A DNA stretch of 64,000 bases. It comes from Panaeolus papilionaceus (taxonomy: Eukaryota > Basidiomycota > Agaricomycetes > Agaricales). Below are positions 12,349 through 22,983 of this stretch, in pieces; the first letter of the stretch is position 1, and the number at the start of each line of letters is the position of its first letter. The position numbers and the translations under genes are program-made. The stretch lies in contig JADNRZ010000009.1 of assembly GCA_015501605.1 (NCBI GenBank), positions 620,001-684,000 of the forward strand, given 5' to 3'. A model generated the notes under the pieces. It was not told where the DNA came from and ran no database searches. It saw nothing but the letters and a program-made list of their open reading frames with translations.

Positions 12349-13160
12349 TCACCATGACGCAGTGGTTGGGTTTGATACAATGATAGGTCGTGTAGAAACG
12401 CGATGCGTCATCTTCACGTAAAAATCTGTGCAAATAAAATAAAAGACAATTTAAAAAGACCACATGAGATGGGACAAACCTGCAGGTGTGCAAGGATCTC
12501 TGATACCCGAAACATGACTCCGAGGGTACAAAATCGAAGAGGCCCAAGCTAATCTTGAAACAGGGCTCTTGGTTGTTTATCTTCTGTTACTCACCGTGTA
12601 TAAAAGAGTGGTGCTGCGGAGTCAAGTTCACCCCAAATAAAATGAAGATGGTGAAAACATACAATAGCATGGAGCTTTAAAAGAAACAGAGTTCAGGATA
12701 TCGAGGATAGACAAGGAAGATGGTGGAGGAAAGGAGTGAGGGGGAGATCGAAGAGGGGGAGCATGAATGACTTACATAAAATCGATAAAGGCCTAAAATC
12801 CACAACAAAATGTAAAATATTCAATATATTGACGTCATTTTTGTTTATTATGTTCTTTTTCAAGTCTCTTTTTACCTCAAAAATGACGTCGAGGGAATGA
12901 TCACAATGAATTTCCTCTTTCGGTTGACGCTGATCCCCGTTCAAATTCTGCACCGTTGAAGCACCACTTTGTTCACCGGCTCCCCAGTACTTTGTAACAG
13001 TGACGTGTTGCCGCCGTCTCTCTATCCGGTCTAGACCTTATTCTGCCAAGCGTCATAAACTACGTCGTCAGTATGAGCTTTACCTTCTCCTGCAGCAATG
13101 GTGCAAATTCCAATGCTTGTTATCCACAGTTCAGAGTAATACCTACTAGGATATTAGGAT
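12349..13160 (-). CDS. Doubtful small multi-exon gene, possible one-helix membrane protein
   Basis: A weak candidate. Several open blocks on the minus strand can be joined in phase by short GT-AG introns: about 13160-13107, 13034-12867, 12795-12774, 12678-12596, 12552-12480 and 12424-12349. The joined frame has a hydrophobic stretch (SMLLYVFTIFILFGV) that could cross a membrane, and ends NPTTASW before TGA. I find no homologous family and no clear start codon, and another in-frame reading exists for the last two exons (stop at 12317). It may be chance, or the remains of a gene. Only transcript data or a hit in a related genome would establish it. Confidence 0.22.
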
Positions 13161-13969
13161 ATCAGAACGTCGTATGAGTATGCCATTATCTTGTAGCATT
13201 TGATGATCGCACATATCACAGGGATACCATTTTCAACAATCGTCCTGGGCAGCTCCACTTGCCCAATTCATCATCATCTTCTAATCGTCGCTCCCATGTG
13301 CGCGGCCGCGTAGCTCTGATCTTCGCGGCAGCCAACCTCGAGACGAAGCAATATTAGATGCTCAACGTATGTGCTGATCCCACAACTTACTAACATGTAC
13401 CCCAGATGTCATCCAGTACATCCCGCAATCAAGTGATCGAACCTAATCAGACATGGTATTAATCTCCCATTCGCGTTGAATACACATCGTCATTCGGTAA
13501 TCCCAAAACAGTTGAGAACCCCTCCCCGTCATCGGGTTGCCATGCATGCAGACACATCATTTCCGAGGACAGATAATGGGGGGCCCTTTATCATCTTCCC
13601 GAATTCATTATGACTCGAACCCTGTTTCGAACCTCGGAAACTGTGAGATGCCAATTCAATCATCCAAGTCAGGTTCACGATCGAGCTAGATCGCATTTGC
13701 CCGGCATTTTGGTGCACTGTGCACGCCTGACTGTATTACATATATGATTTGACCAGCAACGACACAGCACGAGCAAGCCTTTACACCTCCGGTCACTTTC
13801 AAATGCCCATAAAATACTGCATTCCTTACCACGCCTGTGTGAGCACCAATCCAACCCCATGGACAAGCCTCGAGGTTGTCAAAGATGATGGAATACGGTC
13901 TCGTGTGCACAAAAGAAATTTCCTATCAGACACGTATAATTAATGACGATGATATCTATACTCGAATGT
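13161..13969. other. Intergenic stretch, nothing recognised
   Basis: Short open frames only, none with family features or a convincing splice structure. A GGTTCGA-type motif on the minus strand near 13628-13645 resembles a tRNA B box, but no cloverleaf can be formed around it. Confidence 0.5.
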
Positions 13970-15022
13970 TCAGAAATCGAAATGATGAGGAAGTGAACGG
14001 ATAAGCGACGACCTCTTCGCCGAAATCGCCACCACCGCTCGCTTCCAACATGCAGCTCTACACCGACTCGCAAACGGGCTAACGCTCAGCTTCTCCTCGA
14101 ACTCGCTATACCTCTCGATGAGCGCGTATTCAGGCTCCTGGCACGTCGCATCGAGCTGCTCCCATGCATATTCCCAAAAATCCACACACATAGCGTGATC
14201 ATGTTCCCCATCGCCAGGTTCGAGTGGCATGAGCACCCCAGGACTGCGATTCAACACCCTCCAGGTCGTCTGAAGCGAATGACACCCGGTGCGTATATGC
14301 TTCGACAACACAGATCCGATATACAATCGATCTGTCGGACTGAGCAGACTGTGATCCGGGCCTCCGTCAAGCAGTACTCGATAGGCAGCTGCAGCAAATA
14401 TCTCGGGGATGTAGTGCGTTTCCATCTTCAAGTGCGCAAAGACAAGGGCTCTGATGGGCCGAAGTACGCCTTGGATAAGCATCATTGCACACCAGAAGTT
14501 CATAGGGTAGATGAGAGCCTCGTTTTGCGCCATTTCTGATACAAAGTGCGCGTTGATGCTTGCTGCACGTGCACAGGCAGCAAAGAACCCGTCGCGTAGC
14601 CACATAAGGACTTTATCCATCCGAAAGAATTGAGCGGTTCGACCGGTGACGAAGATGTCGCATTGGCTGAGTAACTGAGAGGGTTGCCGACTAGAGCTGC
14701 GATACATGTTGGTTGGACCGGCGAAAATCAAATGACGCAGTGGAACTTACTACATCTCGACGCTTTTATGGAGTGTCTTCATTTCCTTAGCAGTGAATCC
14801 AAAGTCCAATTTTATAGGATTTGTTTCCGTCCCCTTTCCAGAGTAAAATCCTAGAGCCTTTCGTTTGTGCAATGGCATTGACAGGAAAAAGTCGCTCCGA
14901 GTCTATCATTATCGATGAATTTCGACACGTCAGATCTAGCTCCTGAGAAGAGCACCAATATTTCAACTTACCCACCACGTCTCCTTTTCGACTTTTATCC
15001 AGTAAACGCTGACAAAATCCAT
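13970..15022 (-). CDS. Unrecognised protein, three exons
   Basis: I do not recognise the family. The gene is supported by a consistent splice model: start ATG at 15022 (MDFVSVYWIKVEKETWW), an intron with GTAAGT donor ending in GATAATGATAG at about 14912, then SDFFLSMPLHKRKALGF, then a 54-nt GTAAGT...GCAG intron at about 14752-14699 joining KTLHKSVEMY to SSRQPSQLLSQCDIF. The remaining exon stays open for about 240 codons, with a helical, Leu/Ala-rich composition (FFAACARAASINAHFVSEM, PIRALVFAHLKME) and a C-terminal cluster of Arg, Cys and Trp (RCRAACWKRAVV). There is no signal peptide or clear membrane helix. It resembles the many lineage-specific helical proteins of mushroom genomes. It is divergent from eIF3i, with about 540 bases between the starts. 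Confidence 0.6.
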
Positions 15023-15560
15023 CGTTGCATGAGGTGCAGGTCTCCGAGAGCCACACTGGAACAAGTAAGGACGACAAAGTGGAGAGCGAGATATCATATT
15101 TTGCTCCCACTTTATAAATTGCTGAGGTCATTATTGACAGTATCCATGGTCTTCAGTATTCTAGGGAGCATAATGAGAGCATGAATGAGAGCATAGCCGT
15201 GGTTGACAGAATAATCAGAGCAGCACAAGACACGGCGAATGCACATAGGTTGCCATTTTAGAGCCGAGAGTACAGTACCAGGCCAGGTACAGACAAAGGT
15301 ACCTCGTAAACAGCATAAAAAGGTACGTTCCGTTGTGTTCATCTCCTTACCAGATCAAGGGCCTTTGTTGCGACATGGTGGTTGGAATCAAAGGAACGCT
15401 AGAATGCTGTCCCCGCTGATTGAAAGCTCCGGAGGCGTCTATCTCAATCAGAGCCAAATAATGTGACAGCGCCACACATCTTGACACGTGACTCCAAAGA
15501 AAATCCTCCTGTGCTGCACCATCACTGGTGCCATTGTACGGTTCTTAACAAACTTTCAAA
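15023..15560. promoter_or_regulatory. Divergent promoter region between the unknown gene and eIF3i
   Basis: The two start codons (15022 minus, 15561 plus) face away from each other, so this 538-base stretch must drive both genes. No TATA box is evident on either side. The short open frames in it look like noise. Confidence 0.5.
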
Positions 15561-17050
15561 ATGGTATGTTAATATGATTAAACTCCCTATAATAAAAGCA
15601 ATTAACACATTTTATAGAGACCTATCCTCCTTCAAGGTTCGATACCCGTGATCATAGCCGAATATCTGAGGGCTAACGAAAATCTTTTGTTTGATTTGAT
15701 GATATGCTTTGCATCATGAACAGGTCACGAACGATCTCTTACGCAGATCAAATTCAACTCGGACGGAGATCTCTTGTTTTCATGCTCGAAGGATCATGTT
15801 ATCAACGTGTGGTATTCACACAACGGAGAGCGGTTAGGGACGTACGATGGGCATAACGGTACGGTGTGGACGACGGATGTGGATCGTGCGTAATCTCTTT
15901 TACATCATTTTTGACCTGCAACGAAAGGCTCATCCATTCATTGGATTTTGCGTGATGTGTTTGGTAGCTGAGTCAAGATTTATGATATCGGGCGCTGCTG
16001 ATAACACCCTGAAACTTTGGGGGGTTCAGTCTGGAAAGTGCTTGTATACCTGGGAGTTCCCTACGGCAGTCAAGAGGGTAGCATTCAATGAGAAGGGCAC
16101 GCAAGTCGTCTGCATCACGGAGCAGCGTATGGGTCACCAGTGCGCCATCCGTGTCTTTGACATTAACCAGGAGGGCGATGGAACAAAACGTTAGCCTGCA
16201 TCCCTTTGACTTCTTCCGTGTCGCCTCCCTCTCCACGTCCTCATCCGAGTTATGCTTGCTAACATATCGGCATAATACAGAATCAAAAGAACCACGCTAC
16301 ATGTTCAACCCCATCGGTTCAAAAGCGACTGTGTGCGCGTTCACCCTGTCCCCCGATATCATCATCACCGGACACGAGTCTGGCAAGGTTGCTCTTTTCG
16401 ATGCGAAGACGGGAGACGAGATTGAGAGCAACGAACGGGCACACGGTGAAGTCGTCACTGACTTGCAGCTAAGTAAGGACAGGACATACTGCGTTACAAG
16501 CAGCAAGGACAAGGCTGCCAGAGTATGTCGTTTTTCTGGTCTTCAAATCTGCATTGCAACTTACATATTTTTCTAGATACACGATACCAAAAACCTGATG
16601 GTCATCAAGACCTTCAACACCGAGACCCCTCTCAACAGTGCTGCCCTTGCCCCCAATCGACCATACGTGAGTTAGACGGTACATGATTACATAGCGCCAA
16701 ACTAACCCTTTTGCAGGTCCTCCTTGGTGGCGGTCAAGAAGCCATGAGCGTCACGACGACATCCCTTCGCCAGGGTAAATTCGAGACGCGATTTTGGCAC
16801 AAGGTGTTCGAAGAGGAGATTGGCCGCGTCAAGGGTCATTTCGGTCCCATCAATACGTGAGTCACTTGTTTTCTACCTTTCACTAAAAATATTTATATCT
16901 GATCTCCTACACTCCCATTTTAGCATCGCCGTGCACCCCAACGGCACTTCCTACGCGTCGGGGGGAGAGGATGGATTCGTTCGTGTGCACCACTTTGACG
17001 AATCATACTTCAGGGCTAAACCATACGGTGATCTGGAAATCATTGAGTAG
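15561..17050 (+). CDS. TIF34: Eukaryotic translation initiation factor 3 subunit I (eIF3i)
   Basis: eIF3i is a seven-bladed WD40 protein of the eIF3 complex, needed for 43S preinitiation complex assembly and scanning. Eight exons (15561-15563, 15618-15636, 15724-15885, 15968-16189, 16281-16522, 16577-16666, 16717-16856, 16924-17050) give 334 residues, close to the usual family length. The protein starts [19 protein letters not shown] and shows the family hallmarks [61 protein letters not shown] and the closing [15 protein letters not shown]. All phases agree. The first coding exon consists of the ATG alone, directly followed by GTATGT; the second is 19 nt. The arrangement is forced by the conserved N-terminus, because no other Met lies in frame before RPILLQ. 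Confidence 0.97.
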
Positions 17051-17297
17051 GTTGTATATCTTGTGTAACTTTTATACTCTTTCGCGTGTAGTCCTGCCTC
17101 TATTCTTTGATTTGGAAAGCCCAAGAATGGCGATGCAGCCAAGAACGAGTTAAATAAGTCTTGAGCAGCCCATGAGGGTCCAAGAACACCACTTTCGTTA
17201 TCCCTTGAATGCCCTTCACAACCCCAAGACCCAATTGTGATGTGGTGAACTGAATGCAATGTTACATATGGGGTTCACTCAGGAGTATTACTTAAGC

Positions 17298-17305
17298 TAT
17301 AAATA
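17298..17305 (+). promoter_or_regulatory. TATA box of the secreted glycoprotein gene
   Basis: TATAAATA lies about 150 bases before the ATG at 17459. A long CT-rich run (17387-17435) stands between it and the start, as in many strongly expressed fungal genes. The placement is inference from spacing and composition. Confidence 0.5.
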
Positions 17306-17458
17306 ATAGGCGACTTCCAGCTGAACTGGGCTAATATAAGTCAAGTGCCTTGAGTCTCTCGTTTAACACAACACACCCTCTTTCCTTTTCCTTTCCCTCC
17401 CCTTCTCTCCCTTTTTATCTCTTCTGTCAACTGCTATCGCCTTTTCTGTGAAACTGCG

Positions 17459-18834
17459 ATGGCACGACGCATGGCTGGTGCTGCGCTTATATCTCTGCTT
17501 TTGTTAACAACACCTATCGCGGTACATGGATCAGAACTAGAGGAGATGCGCGATGCCTATTCAAGCTGGAAATCATGGAGACGGTCATGGAGGAGAAGCT
17601 CGAGCTCGTCGAGAAATGTGCCCCCGGAGGGATACTACAACCCCTTGCACGCTGGCGGATCGTTGCTTACCGTGCGTTGGCCGTCGGCTCCACTTGTTCC
17701 AACCATTGTTCTGGCCGGCTCATTGTACTTTTTCTGTGAATTGGCAGATAATTCCGGTGACGTTTCCGATGGGGCAAGGAGAGCCTTTAAATGCTATCAT
17801 CTCGGGAAACTCTGACCCACGTGTGTTGAAAGATATCGAGATGAATGGTGGTCTGCGGAATTATTTCCTGTGAGTGTCGACGACCGATTAGTGTTCAAAC
17901 GATGATCATGCTGATGAATGGCCTGTAGATCTTTTGGTTTTTCTGGTGAATGTCTAGGGCAGCACGCTGGGTCTAATCAAGCTGCTAATCTGGGAGATGG
18001 CAATGGTCCAAGTAAGAAAAGTTCATAGCGTCTAAAAATAGCTCAGAGGCATCGTTGACGCGTGGTCTATAATTGCAGAAAACGAAACCTCTGTTATTCG
18101 TTGGAATTATGGGGATCCACAGTTGGGGGCTTGTAAGGAGACGATAGAAGGAGGAAATCACTTTCGATATTGGGTACAGGATGGGCCATCAGGGAACAGG
18201 TTTGTCGAATGCTGTGTGCGATGCACTTGAATCTAATGTCCATTGTAGTGGTGCTATTTTCATGGCAGTTTCTTACGAGATGCCGCTCGTTCGTAGGTCT
18301 TCGCTCCCCTTTGTCCGATCTCATAAAAAGCTAATTTGTAATTTAGACCAACACGACATCATAGCCAATGGTTACAATCTCGGCAGGTACGAAAATACTC
18401 TGATCATCGCCGTCTCATTCCGCTCATGATGAATCCACAGGGATCAGCTTATAGGCAATATCACTCACAGTTTCGTTCCAACTAAAAATATTACCAACGA
18501 AACGACATACACTGGGACGACATCGTGGGCCGATTGGACGTACCAAACCAATATCAAGTATGTTTCGGGGTTGCTGGAAGATACCAACGACGCGATCAAT
18601 CATAATTACACTGTTGGAGTCGATGGAAATTCAGTTGATGGGCTGGTGGCAGTTTTGGAGGTTCAGATTACTGGAAGTCCTGAGAAATCGTAAGTCGATG
18701 ACTGGCCTCATATCTGCCGTATCAGTGTTCTCATTCGTGAATATAGGAGCGCTCTACGGACGAGTATACCATCTCAGATACCACTTCTACTTGTCACTGT
18801 TTTCATTGCAATTTTCGGCAGCTTATTCTCATAA
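17459..18834 (+). CDS. Secreted GPI-type glycoprotein of a conserved but unnamed basidiomycete family
   Basis: The N-terminus MARRMAGAALISLLLLTTP followed by IAVHGSE is a signal peptide with likely cleavage after HGS. A short Arg/Ser linker follows, then a conserved domain: IIPVTFPMGQGEPLNAIIS, GGLRNYFLSFGFSGECLG, QHAGSNQAANLGDGNG, SVIRWNYGDPQLGACKE, FRYWVQDGPSGNSGAIFMA, HDIIANGYNLGRDQLIG and YVSGLLEDTNDAINHNYTV. Seven introns are spliced to make it and all phases fit. Several N-glycosylation sequons are present (NET, NIT, NYT). The end, SIPSQIPLLLVTVFIAIFG, is a hydrophobic tail without following basic residues, typical of a GPI signal. I know this block as a common uncharacterised fungal secreted family; no activity is established. 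It is probably cell-wall or plasma-membrane anchored. The stop is at 18832-18834. Confidence 0.85.
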
Positions 18835-19548
18835 CACTTCCTACTACGGCCTACATTTTTATTGGCACTAACATTTATTGACTATCATCTTGGACTCATA
18901 TTTCATTTTCTATTATTTCAATCACTTAATTACCAGGATTCCCCAAGATTAGGGATCAGCATTGTCATTTAGACGCCCCACGCATTCTTTTAGAGATTTC
19001 CATTTCCTTCGTAGCCTTTACATGCATCTGTATATTTAAACATGTATTTCCTCATACATATCTCTTCGCCCAAAGCGCACAGGGGCCAGTCCCCATCCCA
19101 CTATTACACATTGTGTTTACTCTGGCCCTTTATTATTCTGACCTACCTTGCTCAATATCAATCGTGGCATTGTGATTGCCTAATACCCAGTGCTTTGTCT
19201 TTTATGAACCATGGCGACAATTGTTATTGGTCTTTAGTTTCCTTGTTTAGACTAAGATAACAATGAGAACGATCACCTGCCCGCACGCGGCGGAGTCACA
19301 TCATCTCTTGACTTGTAACGTTCATTACAAAAGCCAGTTATGGGATGCCAACACACCTAAAGTCCCCTTTCTCTTAACTACTACTAGACATCTGTTATAT
19401 CTAGGGTTGAACCCTCTTCATCGACCCTTTGGATTAACGCCCCTTTACGACGACCAGGACCATCCCCATTCACATCGACAGAACTCGTTCTCACTTGAAC
19501 TCTAATTTCTTTCCCTGATTACGCGTGTAACACTTGACGAATATCATA
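18835..19548. other. Intergenic stretch with BTB gene promoter
   Basis: No gene is recognised. It is AT-rich near the secreted-protein stop and presumably carries its 3' UTR, then the promoter of the BTB gene. Confidence 0.45.
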
Positions 19549-20855
19549 ATGATCCAAAAGCCGTCACAAATATTCATTGCTGGCCCGCATGGCGTTCATC
19601 GTGTCGAGAGGCCCCAGAAGAGGAAAAGATGTGAAGACGACGAAGGTGGTGATGGAGGTGATGGTCCTGCTGAGTTTGCGGAACGGCCCCGTGTCAACCT
19701 TGTTCTCGACAATGAGTGGTACAAGGAGCAGGACCCTTCGGCTGACTGCTTTGTACAGGTTCAAAACGTTCTATTCAAGGTATGTCTTGACGTCTGTAGG
19801 CTTGGTATATCCCAAAGGACTCACACTTGTCTGATAGATCCATGAGCAGGTGTTTGCTATCTGCGAAGGCATGACCTTTGATCTAGTACAGCACAGGCTG
19901 CTTAAAGGTCCCTTGACAAGGGATTCACCCTTATTCATTCCCTGGCTGACTGCAGATCAGTACAGAGCTCTGCTCTGGATGATCTACCTCCCGTTAGTCC
20001 CATTTCCACCCACTTATCTGTGCTATATGAATCTTACATACCTCGTTAATCACCAGTGCCAACCTGACAGACAATCCGGCTGATATCCAGGAAGATTGCT
20101 ATGTCCCATACTTACTGATTGTAAGTAGGTTTGCTGGGCGCTTCACCAAGCCCAAACTTCGCGATTACTGCAAGAAACATCTTCGCGACGCTGCTTTCAA
20201 CGAGAAATACTTGTTCGTCATGTGCAGCTCTTCCACCCTTGCTGGGCTTTTGACGCACTTCAAAACGGGGGACATGGCCGCACGAGACAATATCGTGAAA
20301 ATTTGGATTAAGCGACTCAGAGAAGAGAAGCACTCCTTTGTTAATGCCATCATCGCAGCAAGCCATGTCGGGGTCGACTGTCTACTTGGTGTAGCCTGCT
20401 TCTTGTATCTACGCGAAATTCATGGCCAGATGATCAACTCTGCCGACCCCTGCAGCGCCATGCATTTGATAATCGACAGCAAGCTCGGCGCACAACATAT
20501 ACCCTGCCTCCTTCAGGGCTATTTCTCGCTCACGAACCTATCGCACCGCCTGCGTCACAATCCAATAGCATTGCCAATGGGAGATCGTTGCTCTAGTGGG
20601 CGACACGAGAAGTGTGTTGCAGTCTGGAAAGAGCGATGGGGAGTTGTGTCGCGATATGCGAGGATCACAAGCCTGCCGCCACCAGAAGTTGTCTTTTTGG
20701 TCCGAGATATGCGTGAATCGATCAGTAATGACGATGACCTGAGGGATGGGTTGACGTTTGATTGTAGGTTGGCAGGATTGAAGGCGATGCAGAAATTAAT
20801 GGAGGATGTAGGAGACCCTGACGCTTTAGGAACACACTTTGTTATTCAGAAGTGA
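19549..20855 (+). CDS. BTB/POZ domain protein, Agaricomycete type
   Basis: Three exons (19549-19779, 19838-19992, 20057-20855) give 394 residues. After a charged leader (QKRKRCEDDEGGDGGDG) comes a BTB-like block, EWYKEQDPSADCFVQVQN then VLFKIHEQVFAICEGM, and later DQYRALLWMIYLP, the usual pattern of fungal BTB proteins in which the domain mediates dimerisation or Cul3 binding. The second half is helical (LLTHFKTGDMAARDNIVKIW, DCLLGVACFLYLREI) with a Cys/His cluster (GDRCSSGRHEKCVAVWKERW) that may only be structural. The start at 19549 is the first ATG in a frame without upstream conserved sequence. Many such proteins occur in mushroom genomes; the target is unknown. Confidence 0.82.
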
Positions 20856-20996
20856 CCAGAGTGGTTTTTAAGATTTTTTTTTTGAACAAGACATCTGGAT
20901 TTTTCTTTTTCAATAAGCCACTGACCCAACGCCGTTGAGTCATGTCGACATAGAAAACTCGGACAGGAAACTGTTGTGCATATCGCCACCCCTAAT

Positions 20997-21016
20997 ATTA
21001 ATTAATTAATTAATTA
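20997..21016. repeat. ATTA tetranucleotide microsatellite, five copies
   Basis: Five uninterrupted ATTA units lie in the tail-to-tail spacer between the BTB gene and MDM12, a place where a length-variable repeat would be tolerated. Confidence 0.85.
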
Positions 21017-21084
21017 AATTACACTTGGTCTCATAAAACCTAAAAAAATAATTCGCGCAAGAGTGGAGGGTTTTTCGTAGTATG

Positions 21085-22326
21085 TTACTGTGCATTAGGG
21101 TCTCCCATAACCAATGTATGGAAATTAGGAAATACAAGCTCCTCCTCGACAGTTTTCCGAATCACGTCCTGGATAAACCTCTCCACCCTTGTCACATTCT
21201 TCAAAACATGCTTGTCCGCCTGTCCAATTTCACTCTCGATAAAAATGGAAGGAAGCAATCTCTGTCCCACCGGCAAAGATTTTTGTGACTTCGACGGCGT
21301 GCCGTTGCTGGGTGAGATGTCAAAGTCCAGGTCGCCAATATTTGCGGAACCTTGACCGTTGGGTGTATTGGGGCTTTCCGATTCGCGTTTGGGGCGGTCA
21401 CCGGCTGGACCGTAGGGATCTTGGTCGTCCAAGATGCACAGGTGTACCCTTTTTCTCTCGCCTTCGTATGCTACTGCTAATTCACCGTTGAAAACCAAGC
21501 CTGTGACAGAGAGCTTGATGGGGAGGGACATGAACATGGGTGACGGATAGTTTATGAGTAACGAGGTGGTAATCGTAATCCTGAGGTTGGACTGCCAGTT
21601 AATATGCAAATGAAGCTGTAGGTTGGGATGTGGGTTCTGGTTAGCTGGTGGTGGTGGATCCGCCTGCTCTGGCCCATCGGAAGCTTGCGATGACGATGGG
21701 TTGCTCAACGACGCTTCGCTTGGTAATTCAGGATTATGAGGGAAGTCCATGCTAGCAAGAGTACTTTCTAGAGCAGCACCAAAGCTGCTCTGTCGGAAGA
21801 GACCACCAGTAAACGGAGTTGAAGGAGTAGGACTGCGAAACATCGGTGTGCTTTGCCATAGAGGTTGTCCCAAAGGTGTTCTCATATCCGGTGCAGCCCG
21901 CCAAGGATCTGAGCCAGCAACAACAGGAACAGGCGATCGCATCATCGGTATTGAAGAAAACATGTCTGCTGGTCCACTCCGACCATAACGCATATGAGGT
22001 GGTAGCTGCTGGTAAGCGAGTCCTTCCTCCCTTCCAGCCGCTCTCCGCGAGACCCATTCAAACCCATCATCATCCTCGCCGCCTTCTGTCACTTTAACTG
22101 GTCCTCGATCGATGTCATCCTCTTCATCTTCGAGAAAGTCGCGATAAATGTCGCGCAAATCCACCAACTCTACGTCTGGAGGCGCCGAACCGAAATCGAG
22201 CGAAGTAACCTCGACAGGACCTATGAACGACGGTCTTTCGGCATTTCCTAGCTGCCTGTTCAAAATATCGACGACATATGATGCTAATGAAGCGTCCAGT
22301 TTCGCCCACTCGAGGTCTATCGACAT
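21085..22326 (-). CDS. MDM12: Mdm12, ERMES complex subunit
   Basis: A single uninterrupted frame of 413 residues, unusual in this intron-rich window. Mdm12 is a lipid-transfer SMP-domain protein of the ER-mitochondria encounter structure, bridging Mmm1 and Mdm34 at membrane contact sites. The N-terminus MSIDLEWAKLDASLASYVVD, then RPSFIGPVEVTSLDFGSAPP and VELVDLRDIYRDFLEDEED, is diagnostic. After a long disordered insert (about residues 75-230), the SMP strands resume with LQLHLHINWQSNLRITITT, SLPIKLSVTGLVFNGELAV and KRVHLCILDD, and the protein closes with VERFIQDVIRKTVEEELVF and FPNFHTLVM. Length and domain order fit the family. The ATG at 22326 is the first in frame and matches the conserved N-terminus. 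Confidence 0.97.
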   Translation of the reverse strand: MSIDLEWAKLDASLASYVVDILNRQLGNAERPSFIGPVEVTSLDFGSAPPDVELVDLRDIYRDFLEDEEDDIDRGPVKVTEGGEDDDGFEWVSRRAAGREEGLAYQQLPPHMRYGRSGPADMFSSIPMMRSPVPVVAGSDPWRAAPDMRTPLGQPLWQSTPMFRSPTPSTPFTGGLFRQSSFGAALESTLASMDFPHNPELPSEASLSNPSSSQASDGPEQADPPPPANQNPHPNLQLHLHINWQSNLRITITTSLLINYPSPMFMSLPIKLSVTGLVFNGELAVAYEGERKRVHLCILDDQDPYGPAGDRPKRESESPNTPNGQGSANIGDLDFDISPSNGTPSKSQKSLPVGQRLLPSIFIESEIGQADKHVLKNVTRVERFIQDVIRKTVEEELVFPNFHTLVMGDPNAQ

Positions 22327-22983
22327 TATTGCTAGAAAAAATAAATGTAAAGCAGAGTTCGCTGTTAGAAAGCCGTCTCTTCGTCGCTACCCGACGTGGG
22401 ACCACGTGACACGATCATTGCAACTTTAACTTAGGGGCCGGATTCTTCTTCGCGTCTTCCAACAAGATGTGCTATGCTTCCTCGATGCTTTGCCCCTCCC
22501 AGCAAACAATTTTCTCAGTCATCCCTTGCTTGCCTCATTCTTCGAGTTAAGTTCATCGACGTTTCTCTCTGGTCTTCTAACTGCCCTGGTCGAAACTTTC
22601 GGACACGTATTGGAAATGTGGGCATCCAGCAGTCGGAGCTCACCCGAACTTTGTGGTCGGGGGTTAAAGTTAATGCCAAGTTTTCAATGCATATAAGCTC
22701 CATCACACCATAGGCCTATCTCAGTCTTAACCTTGGAACCATAATGTTATCGCAACTTTCTTGCTAGTCGCGTTCGCCCTACTTCCTACCCCCAAGTATG
22801 ACCTTGCTGAATATCAGCCACCTCAGCTCAGACGCAGCTTTTTTTATGCAGATGTGGTAGGCATGCCGCCAGGGTTTTCGCTGGTGTTTCAATAACAATG
22901 GCAGATTGAACAAATCGAACACTGCATCAAGCAGAAACCAAGCACTAGCTAAACAGACCAGGACAAAACCGTAAAGACAGAAA
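22327..22983. other. Intergenic stretch, MDM12 promoter side
   Basis: Holds the MDM12 promoter (near 22327-22450) and the 3' end of the next minus-strand gene. Small open frames on both strands show no family features. Confidence 0.45.

Noticed and set aside
12317..12547. 76-codon uninterrupted minus-strand frame
   Set aside because: Its middle 54 bases look like an intron and a longer spliced model exists; neither is well enough supported to call firmly, so only the spliced candidate is listed at low confidence.
13618..13645. tRNA-like B box (GGTTCGA) on the minus strand
   Set aside because: No A box at the right distance and no cloverleaf stems can be drawn.
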